Shown: piece by piece, positions 32,858 to 43,900 of the stretch
How the letters are laid out: each line of letters begins with the position of its first letter
How positions within the stretch are numbered: the first letter of the stretch is position 1
Source: Erigeron canadensis
Taxonomy: Eukaryota > Streptophyta > Magnoliopsida > Asterales > Asteraceae
Assembly (NCBI RefSeq): GCF_010389155.1
Contig: NC_057766.1
Coordinates: 33,427,516 to 33,491,515 of the forward strand
Direction of reading: 5' to 3'
Length of the DNA: 64,000 nucleotides
Notes under the pieces: generated by a model
The model's input: only the letters and a program-made list of their open reading frames with translations
The model's database searches: none
Told to the model about the DNA's origin: nothing
Translations under genes and position numbers: made by a program

Positions 32858-35800
32858 TTAATGAGGATTTAACATACCAGTTCACTGATGAGATGTTTAA
32901 AAGTCTTTTCATCAAGAGGTTTTGTAAAAACATCAGCTAACTGTTTATCAGTGGGATGAAATGTATTTCAATATCTCTTTCATAACATGATCACGAATGA
33001 AGTGATACCTGATATCAATATGCTTTGTCTTTGAGTGCATCACTGGGTTGTGAGATATAGCAATAGCACTGGTGTTGTCACAAAAGATTGGGGTCTTGTG
33101 AATTTCATGCCATAATCAAGTAACTGGTTTTTGATCCAGAGAATCTGGGCACAGCAACTGGCCGCAGAAATGTATTCTGCCTCAGCAGTAGACATTGAGA
33201 CTGAAGTCTGCTTCTTACTGGTCCAACTCACCAGTTTTCCCCTAGGAAATGACATCCACCAGTTGTGGATTTTCTATCAATCTTACAACCTGCATGATCT
33301 GAATCTGAAAAACCCATTAGATCTAACCCTGAGCCTTTGGGATACCAAAGACCAAGGCTAGGGCACCCTTTCAGGTACCTGAAAATGCGTTTAACAGCAT
33401 GCAAGTGTGATTCTTTTGGATTTGCCTGAAATCTGGCACATAAACATGTTGCAAACATATATCTGGTCGACTGGCAGTTAGATACATCAGTGAACCAACC
33501 ATTCCACGATATTCTTTTGGTCCACTGGTTTCCATTTGGGTCAGAGTCCAAATTTAATGGAGCTGAAATAGGTGTGGTTTTGATGGGATGAATCAAATTT
33601 GTATTTTAACAAATCTCTGACATATTTTTCTTGGTTAAAAAAATACCATCCATGGTTTGTTTAATTGTAAACCTAAGAAAAATGTTAATTCACCCATTAA
33701 ACTCATCTCATATTCTTGAGACATAATTTTTGAAAACTTTTACACATTCCATCATCAGTTGACCCAAATATAATATCATCAACATAAATTTGTACCAGCA
33801 AGATATCACCTTTTTCTTTCAAGATGAACAAGGTATTATCTATTGCACCTCTTTGAAAACCATTTTTGAGAAGATGTTTAGTTAGAGTATCATACCAGGC
33901 TCTTGGGGCTTGTCGAAGACCATATAAAGCTTTGTTCAGTCTATATACCCAATGTGGATGCTTTTCATTTATGAAGCCTGGAGTCTGCGTAACATACACT
34001 TCTTCTTCCAATGTGCCATTCAGAAACGCACTTTTTACATCCATCTGGAAACCTTGAATTGCAAGTGAGCAGCATAAGCCAAGAAAATTCTGATGGCTTC
34101 AAGTCTTGCAACTGGAGCAAAAGTTCATCGAAATCAACACCTTCTGCTTGACAATACCCTTGGCAACTAATCTAGCTTTGTTCTGATAACGTTGCCATCT
34201 CATCCATCTTGTTCCGGTAGACCCACCTCGTTCCAATGGGTTCTCTCTTTAACCCTGAAGGACAAGGAACAAGCTCCCAAACGTTGTTCCTTTCGAACTG
34301 GTTGAGTTCTTCTTGCATAGCTTCAACCCAGCTTGGATCTGCCATAGCCTCGTCAATCTTCTTCGGTTCAATCAGTGATAAGAAGGTGACGTTCAAGCAT
34401 TGATCACTTGTGGCTCTTCTAGTCTGAACCCCACTATCTGGATTGCCAATAATCTGCTCAATGGGATGAGCAGCAGTCCATTTAGTGTATTGACTAGGTT
34501 GGTATAATACAACATCAGTGCAAGACACTTGACGATCTCCAACAGATGCAGCAACAGGAGGAGGATCAGTCCAAACTACTTCAACTTCATCATCAGTGTC
34601 AACTGAAGAGTTGACATGATTATCTTCAAACAAAGGTATATCTTGAAGAACTGGAGAAGCTTGAACTGGTTCTGATGTTGTTGTGGCACGCACATCAGAT
34701 CCAATTACCAGTTTTTCAGGTAGGTTAAAACTGATAGAGGATAAAATGAGGTGTCACACATGTTCTCCTTTTCCTTACTGGTTCCAAGACTTGATGTCTG
34801 GAAACATTTTCTGGTGTACTAACTGATTGATGAACCTGATCAGATACACCAAAATCAACTGGGACAACTGAAGATAAATCAAGGGTTGGTCTTTGTTGAT
34901 TGCTTCATTTGATTCATCGAACGTGACATGAATTGTCTCATGTACCTTTTGGAGTCTATAATTATAAACTCTATAGGCTTTTCTAATATTTGAATACCCC
35001 ACAAAGACACCTTCGTCAGCTTTTGCATCAAATTTTCCCAACTGACTGGAATCGTTTAAATGTAAACTGGACAACCAAATACATGGAAATATCCAATATT
35101 TGGTTACGATTCCTGAGGACTTCATAGGCAGTCTTCCGTGTCTCTTGACATAAACTGACCGGTTTTGGGTGTGACATGCAGTTGCCACAGCTTCAGCCCA
35201 AAAACAGGTGGGAAGACCAGATTCAGATAACATACTTCTGGCAGCTTCAATCAATGTGCGATTCTTCCTTTCAACCACACCATTTTGTTCTGGAGAACGA
35301 GCTGACGAAAAGTTTTGAGAAATGCCGTGTCAGTGCAAAATGTCTCCAATTCTTTATTCATGAATTCTGTACCGTTATCACTTCGCAACTGACACACTTT
35401 CTTGGTATACTTGAGCTCAATTCGCTTGATGAGAGAGATAATTTCACCAGATGCATCACTCTTTGATCTGATAAATATCACCCAACAAAATCTGGTGTAT
35501 TCATCGACCACAACTAAAGTGTATCTCTTACCAGCTTTAGTTTGAACATTCACTGGACCAAAAGATCCATATGAAGCATGTGAAGAGGTTCAGTGATGCT
35601 GAAATTCTGCCTGGTCTTACTGGCTTTTCTTTTTGCCCATTTCACACCCTGGACATGGCTTCTCCTTTTTAAAGGAAAACAAGGGTATCCCATCAACCAG
35701 TTGCTTTCTTGACAACTTGTTAATATTTTGAAGTTAAGATGGGATAATCGTTTATGCACAGCCAGTTGGTGTCCTCATCAGCCTTGACATAGAAACATGC

Positions 35801-36185
35801 TCTTTTGGAGCAGGCTCCATGTTCATCATGTACACATTCCCTTTTCTTGGTGCAATCATGACTACCTTCCAATCCTTGTTAAAAACAGTGCCTTGAGCAA
35901 TATCGAACAGTACCCTATATCCATCATCACAAAGTTGACTGACACTTATCAGGTTATATTTCAAACCATTGACAAATGCAACCTTAGTGAACTGAATCTG
36001 CCCATTGTCAACAACACCATATCCCTCAGTTTTCCCACTTCCATCATTACCAAATGTCACCGCTGGTCCATCGCAGACAGTGAATTCTTCCATCAGGGGC
36101 TTACATCCGGTCATAGTCCGGCCAGCTGCGCTGTCCAGATACCAAATATTCTTCTTACGATCGCCCTGCACACCCAAGTAATTGA
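32858..36185 (-). pseudogene. Copia pol, copy B, right contig (frameshifted near the gap)
   Basis: It carries RNase H (32858-33300), RT with YVDDIIFGS (near 33780), integrase (to about 35550) and a well preserved protease/pre-integrase part (35752-36177, with YLDSAAGRTMTG). It shares variants with the left contig that copy A lacks, for example GTCACACATGTTCTCC near 29,193 and 34,754. Frame breaks are frequent at 32,900-34,200 and rarer towards 36,185. The pol frame is again -1 relative to gag. Confidence 0.85.
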
Positions 36186-38560
36186 TTAGTTATTTTTGTG
36201 AACCCATCTTTTCTTGATGGGTCCACTGGACTTCTTCTGAGAAGTCCCAGGTACTTGACTGGGTGTTGAACTGGATGAGGAAACTGGAGGGTTCTCTCCA
36301 GTTTCCGGAGTGAAGACAATTGGTTTTAGTGGAACATTGACCTCCTTTTTCTTTTCAAAGTTTGCTCCTTTTTGAGCAGATTGTTTCATCTTTTGTTTTA
36401 CAACTGAAGAGGATGCACCTCCTTCCAAATTCTTAATTCTGGCAATACAACTTTGTACCTGCCTTGACAAATTTTGGATTTGATTTTCCATTCTTACCAA
36501 AATGTTTTTTTCTTCAGGCTGCTGGCCTTTGGACTTGGCTCAGCGGGGGTTTTAGTCTTTAGAGTTGAGGACTCACTTGACTTATGAGGTAATGATTGTC
36601 ACCAGATTCCTTTTTAACTGAAGCTTTAGCCTTCTTAGCTCCAATTTTACCTCAACAGGGTTGGTCTTAGTGGATTCAGATTTGACAGTGCCAAAGGAAT
36701 CATAAGGTGTTTCAACTCTAACAGATTCTGGCAATTGGTGAATTGTGGGTAAAACAGCTGCCATCTGAAGATCACCAGATTTCCAGGCAGTTTTTGAGCA
36801 TCAATGGTTTTAGAAAAAGCGTCATAATTTTTACCAGATGCTTGTACCCAAGAATTGATAACCATACGTTCCTTTTCAAGATCAAATTTCAGTTTTTGGT
36901 TATCTCTTTCCAATGCCTCGTTTTTCAAATCTGACTCTTTAAGAGCCAACTGGACACTTTGCAAATCATTTACTTGACTTTTCATGTTGTTTAATTCAAC
37001 CAAAACTGTTTCTAAATATCTTTCACAGTCAGTTCTCATGGTTTCAACAAATAACAAGTCATCATTCAATGATTCAGCAATATCCAATTTCAGTTCTGAA
37101 TCAATTTCGATATCATAATCCCTTACCTTCTTTAAAATGATATCAACCCATCTTCCAGATACAACATCATCCTTCACCACTGGTTGTTGACTCTCCAATG
37201 CCATGAAACACATATCTCTAATCTCTTCTTCATCATCAGATGAATCATCAGAGAGTTCCCATTTCCCTTCAGTTTGAGCCATCATGCACTTGTTCTTTTC
37301 TTTCTCATTATTTTGTTCAAGAGACATGAGAGCAATCTGGGCCTTAAGTTTCTTGTATTTGGCCTTATAATCATCAGTTTTAACAAAGTTTGGGACAATA
37401 GGACCAGTTTGGTAGTTCATCTGACTAGATCTGCATTCCTTCATGAAATGGCCTTTCTTACCACATTTATAGCAGGTAAGATTAGCCTTATCCATTGAGA
37501 TTGAATTGGAAGCATTATTGGACCCATTAAATCGATTAGATTTATGCTTAAACCTATTAAAGGTTTTAGCAATCATGGCAACCAGATCATCATCGTCAGT
37601 TTCCTCACAACCATCACTGAGATTAGTGGTTAGACCAGAGTTCAAAAAGTTGTTTAACATTTCCTTCATAGAATGTGACTGGACATTCTCAGTAGACATT
37701 AAAGCGGCACAAGGTTGCCCAGAAAAGTTGGCAGCCTTGGAACTCTGAGCATGGTTTAAAGCATCTTGCTCAGCGAGTAATCTTGCAGCATCATTATCTT
37801 CAGTGAATCTGAAGGCTCCATAAAGAGAGGCAAGAGTATGGCTATGCAGGTCTTTCCTTGTCTTAAGACAAGAACCATGTGTGCCCATTTGGATGGCAAA
37901 ACATCACAGAATTTTTCAAGAAGAATATCCTTATCCTTCTCCACTCCCAAGCCTCTAAGTTGATTAATTAGGCCAGTAAATCTGGTATAAGTACCAGTCA
38001 AACTTTCATTGGGAAGAGCAAAGAAGGATTCATACTTCTTGTTGAGAGCAACCTTTCTAGTGACAATTGTGTCATTTCCTCCTTCAAACTGGAGAACTAA
38101 TTCATCCCACATAGATTTTGCACTAGAAAATAGCACAAGGGTAGGAATTAGTTCCTCAGGTATAGTAGAAAGAATCATGTTTTTCAATTTGGTATCAAGA
38201 TCAACCAATCTGCGATCCTCATCTGACCAATGTTCTTCAGATTTCTCCCTGGTGCCTCTTCTCCCAGTGGGATCGAGAAGAGGGCTAACACCACTGGACA
38301 TGGGAATATATGGTCCATCCTTAAGGATTTTCAACATATACCTCTCTATCCCATCAAAATGCAAAAGCATTCTAGCTTTCCATGTACCAAATGTCTCACC
38401 ATTCCATCGAATTGGGAACAGGAGAGTTGGAGTAATGTACATGAACGTGGTTAGCTCCAGGAGTTGGAGGAGGAGGAGGAGGAGGGTTAGTATTTAAAGG
38501 AGTAGTAATATTAGGATTAGATTCACTAGGACCAGAACCATTCTCACCTTCAGCAGCCAT
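36186..38560 (-). pseudogene. Gag, copy B (full length, a few frameshifts)
   Basis: The ATG is at 38560 and the end WVHKNN is at 36186. The CCHC knuckle (CYKCGKKGHFMKEC) lies near 37,440-37,485. Single-base differences from copy A at about 38,405, 37,848, 36,795, 36,648 and 36,535 break the frame. Their homopolymer character makes sequencing error a likely cause, so the real gag may be intact. Confidence 0.8.
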
Positions 38561-38604
38561 CGAAGCAGACCTAGGTTATAGAATTGAAACAATTCAACCT
38601 GCCT

Positions 38605-38616
38605 GCTCTGATACCA
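38605..38616 (-). other. Primer binding site (initiator tRNA-Met), copy B
   Basis: TGGTATCAGAGC on the minus strand, two bases from the LTR end, as in copy A. Confidence 0.95.
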
Positions 38617-38618
38617 CT

Positions 38619-39581
38619 TTTTAGTCCCAACTATTACTAGATGGGTGCTGAAGACACCTCTATGTCGATGGTGAGTGAACTTTGCAACACGATCAATTAA
38701 TCTGGATGTGACCAGTTTAGATTGATCGTGTACCAGGTTAACTGGAATTAAGTATTAAAGTGACAGAATATTAATACATGCAATAATATAAATGACGAGT
38801 ATATAACTGGTGAGACAATATGTAATTTTCAAGTGTATTTATTTATTACTTGTTTAAATAAAATACAAGGTTGTTGCGGAACCAAGATAATACAAGAATG
38901 TAAATATCCTAACAACCCATGAATTACAATTGATCTAAACTTGGAAATTCTCCTAAACAATCGAAACACTTAGAGTTGTGAAATGTTTCTTTTTGCGATT
39001 GAGAGAATATTGCACAAGTTCACCAATATTGCAGAATATATGTATTTTCAAAGTTGTTGAAACAGCTTGTGCAAGGACCTCTATTTATAGTCGAAGATTG
39101 AGCATGGGGATCTCAACTTCGATGTACAAATATGGTTGACAGCACACAAAAGTATTGTTTAAATAATCCTTGTGTGTGTTAAATAAAGTAAGACAAAAGG
39201 TTACTTTATTCAACCCCTCTACATCTTGTATCTTTATCCAAAGACAATATCATTGTCCGGTTAAAAAGATGTAGAGTAAAAAGGTCCTCCTCGTAATCAG
39301 TGTAAAGCTTTGTAAGAGCATTTACACTGGAGGATTCTCCAGTTGATTGATCTGGTAGATTGTCAACTGGGCTTCGCTGCCATTGCCAATCTCTATCTTC
39401 CATTTGTTGTCTTTGACTTCAACTGGAAGGTCTTCAGATTCTAGTCTTCTGATCTCAACTGGAGGAAGTCATCAGTTGCTAAACCTGTACAATGCAACTG
39501 GACTTCTAATATTTCGGACAATTCTTCATGCTCTCCAGATGTCACTGGAGAGCTCCAGTTTAGCTTAAACTGGACCTAACA
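38619..39581 (-). repeat. 5' LTR of copy B (963 bp)
   Basis: Nearly identical to 21607-22573; I see three substitutions and about four single-base deletions. It has the same TTTT terminus (AAAA in element orientation). The TATA box is within 39081-39090. It would drive transcription leftwards. Confidence 0.9.
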
Positions 39582-39586
39582 TATTG
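39582..39586. repeat. Target site duplication TATTG, right, of copy B
   Basis: Exact match to 21602-21606. Confidence 0.9.
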
Positions 39587-39625
39587 TGTTAAATTCAGAT
39601 ATTAATGAAAAATCCAAATAACAAA

Positions 39626-39964
39626 TCTCTTATATAAATAAAGTAAGATTGTGATGACATAATATGTTTTTAAAAAAATCTTATTTGGCATCATTAGATT
39701 TTTTCTTGTTAATTATTTATTTTTTATATAATTAATTTATGACATCATCTTTTGAATTTAAATTTTTAGTCCCTTCATTTGAAAGTTTTTAAATCTTTTA
39801 AGCCTAATGTAAAAATAAACCTAATGTATAATAACATTGCTTACTTGCCTTTAAAATATAGACATTTTTACTTACGGTTTTTTTTATGTTTCATTATGAT
39901 AATAAACATGTATTTATGAAACTTGTTTAGAAATACCCGGATTTAACCCGGGATAATTAACTAG
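39626..39964 (+). mobile_element. Non-autonomous Helitron (339 bp)
   Basis: It starts TCTCTTATATAAATAAAG directly after an A (39625) and ends CTAG directly before a T (39965). A hairpin CCCGG-ATTTAAC-CCGGG lies about 10 bases before the end. TC...CTAG, the 3' hairpin and insertion between A and T are the defining Helitron signs. It has no coding capacity. Confidence 0.75.
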
Positions 39965-40941
39965 TATAATTCAAATACGAAGTAGGTAATGTGTGGTCTT
40001 CTGCAATTAAGTAACTCTGGATGTTTTTTTATTTTTTTTTTTCAATTACATGCTACCAAGTATATGTATTTATATTTATTAATGGTACCCATGATTCAAA
40101 AAAGGAACTTTTAGCTTTTACTTAGAATTTAAAGGGGTTTTTTGTATAATCATATAAAGTATAAAATGAAAATATTAATAGCATCATTTAAAAAAAATGA
40201 AATAATTAATTTTTTATCGAATTCATTCAAGACTCCTATTTGTTTTGTAAATCAAAGTTGGAATTTTGTTATATATACATAGTTGTTAGACTCTTACGAG
40301 TCACGAGTCGACTCTTACGAGTCGAGTCGATTTGGACCGAAAACGAGGCGACTCGTTGTGTGACTCATTTTTCTCCTGACTCTTACGAGTCGCGGTGTGA
40401 ATTTGAAACGAGTCACTACGAGTCGTAAATTTATCACTGTTGTAGTTTGATAATATGGTTATATATTATATATCATATTTATGGTTACATTATTTTGTAT
40501 GTTATATATGTATTTTTTATTCTTTTAGTACGAATTTGGAGATAAACTGTAAGTTTATGACTTAAAGTATCAAATATCTAATATTTTAGTAATGTATTAA
40601 AGTAATCCACTTAGAATTTGTTTATAAATACGTCACATATATATAATTATACACTATTATGTAGTATATACAAATGTCCGGACTCTTACGAATCGAGTCA
40701 CGAGTCAGAAATCAGGTTTTCGAGTCGAGTCAAAAGTTACGAGTTTACAATGGGTATATATATATATTGCCATATTGGTGATTGGTGATGATTGGTAGAT
40801 ACTTGTAGTTAAAAAAGAAAAATGTAAACACAGAAAATTCAGTGATTGACCAAGAAAAGTCCGTCGTCACGTCGTCTAAGTCCAGTAAAACCAATCCAAC
40901 TACTGACCAAACCACCGATCCAATCCCAAATTCACCGGAAT
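39965..40941. other. Upstream region of the mannosidase gene; AT-rich, CTCTTACGAGTC cluster
   Basis: A stretch at 40,080-40,230 resembles the inverse of 16,640-16,800, so it is a dispersed repeat. At 40,289-40,420 and 40,680-40,745 the word CTCTTACGAGTC and variants recur (40291, 40312, 40380, 40683), mixed with GAGTCA/GAGTCG. A TA run ends at about 40,767. The promoter of the next gene should lie here; I cannot fix a TATA box. Confidence 0.45.
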
Positions 40942-43900
40942 ATGCCTTTCTCAACATCCAACATCCGCCGTGGCAGCTGGACACCACGCTCCCTCCTCCC
41001 TTTCTCCTCCTCCACCTCCCCTAAACCCAACCCCAAACACCCCACCCGCAAATCACGCAAACCCACAACAAACTTCATCCTCAACAACTTCCTCATAATC
41101 GGCCTCATTTCATCAATTCTCTTCTTCCTTTTAATCGTCTACACTTACGGCATCCCCAAACCCATTTCTTTTTCTTCTTCTTCTTCCCCTTCTCGTTTAA
41201 CCAGATCACGAAAACCGGCCTATCGAAAACCCGCTTTTTCGAAAAACAGGACTAGTAGTTTAGGTGGTGTTGTGGATTTGACTACGAAAGATTTGTATGA
41301 TAAGATTGAGTTTAAGGATGTTGCTGGTGGGCCATGGACTCAAGGTTGGAGGGTTTCGTATAAAGGGAATGAATGGGATGATGAAAAGTTGAAGATTTTC
41401 GTTGTTCCGCATTCGCATAATGATCCCGGTTGGAAACTTACTGTTGAGGAGTATTATGATAGACAAAGTAGACATATTTTGGATACTATTGTTGATACTC
41501 TTACTAAGGTCTGTTTCTGTTTGTATCTATATATCGGTTTTCGTGTTTGATTTTGGTTAGGTTTATATAGAAATGTAGATAACAGGGTGTTTGGAACTTT
41601 GGATTAGGTTATTTAAGTTGATATGCTAGAAAAGTATGAACCTTTTTTGGATTATTTGAATCTTGGAAAGTCTGTAAGCTAGTTTTATTTCCATGCTTGT
41701 GAAGTTGAGCTTATTGTTTGTTAAAGCCCATAAGCTCGTATGCAAGAAAGATGAACTTATTTGGCTTTTCGGAAATCTCGTAAGCACATTAAGTATGTAT
41801 TCAACATCTTATGACTTAGCAAAAAAGTTGTAATGTTGACATATTGTTGGTGACCTTATGAAAAGGTTACTCAATGCATACAATAGTAAGAATCGAATGT
41901 TTGGTATGTTAGAAGGTAAGTTTTCAAGTTCAGTAGATAAAATAGCAGAATACTTATAGTCGGGTACATTTATATGTGCTCTGCTATTTTTATTTGTGTT
42001 AATCTATTTATGTATTTGTTTTGATTGGTGTCAATTGATTTATGTATATGTTGTTGTTTGTAGGATGAAAGGAGGAAGTTTATATGGGAAGAGATGTCTT
42101 ACTTGGAAAGATGGTGGAGGGATGCATCGGATGTTAAAAGGGAGTCGTTGATTAAGTTATTGCAGAATGGGCAGTTGGAGATTGTTGGTGGTGGTTGGGT
42201 AATGAATGATGAGGTAATGTTGATTTAACTAAGCTTCAGAACTGCTTATTCACATTTGCATTTTGTTGTGTGTAGTTATTCTATTAGCAACTAATAGTAG
42301 TTTCTTATAGTCCAAAAGTCAAGCCTCTTAGTGTAGTTAATCTAGCTATAGACCACAGGCGGTGGAGCTTAAACAAAATTGAGTATTTGAACTGAAATGG
42401 TTTGTGTGCTGGGTTTGCTATGACAAGGTTGCTTCTTGTTTCCAACTAAAAGGCATGGTGGCATGCATCACTGTACTATAAGACTTAGATTCTTGTTTCT
42501 ATACTCTCCGTCATGGTTGCAAGATCACTTACGCTGTCAGGTCCCATACCTTGTACTTTAGGCCATGATATAACAAGCTTTCCTTTGGCCTAAATCACAT
42601 CTGTTGGGTTGAATGGAGTCAGTTCATTGAAAACCAAACAAAGTTTAAATCCATGCGAGATTACCAAGATATTAAATCCCACCCAATGCCTATGTTGTTT
42701 GCATTGGTATTGACAAAAAAAAAAGAAATTTTTTCTAAAATAAAAACCCTTCAGTTTAATGACCTTATTTCTAAAAATTAGCACATCTGCTGTGTTGTTC
42801 CAATCTGAAAGTTCTCGGAAAAATCGCGGCAACAGAGTACACTTTTTATGACTTGATTTCAGCTGCTATGTATCTGATTACTCATAGAAGGGAAACGCAT
42901 TTTCTATCGACCTTCAAGTGTTTCTGAACTTTGTTTTTTTCCTTTTGCAGGCCAATTCACATTACTTTGCGATCATTGAACAGGTATCTTTTAGCTTTAT
43001 TAAATGATATTGAAATTCTTCTGCTGATGGTTGTGATTCACTGAACATCCTTGGTTTATCTCGGTTAATCTGGTTGCTGATTTTTGTTTGGTCTCTTTTC
43101 TTCTAAAATGTTTCTTCATATCCTTTTTATGTGTCAGATGATGGAGGGAAATATGTGGTTAAATGAAACTATGGGTGTGATCCCAAAAAACTCATGGGCA
43201 ATAGATCCATTTGGCTATTCGTCAACCATGGCATATCTTCTTAGGCGTATGGGTTTTGAAAACATGCTTATACAGAGGACTCATTATGAACTGAAAAAAG
43301 AGTTGGCTTTACATAAGAATTTGGAATATGTTTGGAGACAAAGCTGGGATTCTGATGAAACAACTGATATTTTTGTTCACATGATGCCATTTTATTCTTA
43401 TGATGTTCCACATACGTGTGGGCCCGAGCCTGCAGTATGTTGCCAGTTTGACTTTGCCAGAATGTATGGATTTATGTATGAGCGGTGCCCTTGGGGACAG
43501 CATCCAGAAGAGACAACACAAGAAAACGTAAAGGACAGAGCTCTTAAACTTCTGGATCAGTACAAGAAGAAGTCGACCCTTTACCGGACCAATACACTTC
43601 TTATCCCTCTTGGAGATGATTTCCGTTACATCAGCATCGATGAAGCAGAAGCTCAGTTTAGAAACTATCAAATGTTATTTGATTATATGAATTCGAATCC
43701 AGAGTTAAATACAGAGGCGAAATTTGGCACATTAGAGGATTATTTCCGAACTTTAAGAGAAGAATCTGAAAGAGTTAATTATTCACGTCCTGGTGAATTC
43801 GGGTCAGGTCAGATTGGCGGGTTTCCTTCGTTGTCGGGTGACTTCTTTACTTATGCCGATAGACAACAGGATTACTGGAGCGGGTATTATGTTTCACGGC

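Larger units (their letters stand above)
21607..39581 (-). mobile_element. Sirevirus-like Ty1/copia element, copy B, interrupted by an assembly gap
   Basis: Two nearly identical LTRs (21607-22573 and 38619-39581) are flanked by the 5-bp duplication TATTG, so this is one insertion. The minus-strand order from the right is LTR, primer site, gag, pol, third ORF start, 100 N, gag end, pol, full third ORF, polypurine tract, LTR. The span is 18 kb, but about 5.5 kb occurs twice, once on each side of the gap. Counted once, the element is about 12.37 kb. The few LTR substitutions (three noted, for example near 22,397 and 22,442) point to a young insertion. Single-base deletions crowd near the gap and look like sequencing error. 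Confidence 0.92.

Noticed and set aside
31061..36570. Real tandem duplication of gag-pol-ORF3 within copy B
   Set aside because: The borders coincide exactly with the N gap on both sides and errors rise towards it; a contig overlap explains this better.
41583..41810. MITE in the first intron of the mannosidase gene
   Set aside because: The stretch has GTGTTTGGA and AAGCTC-like words as in the MITE at 54,392, but I could not pair terminal repeats.
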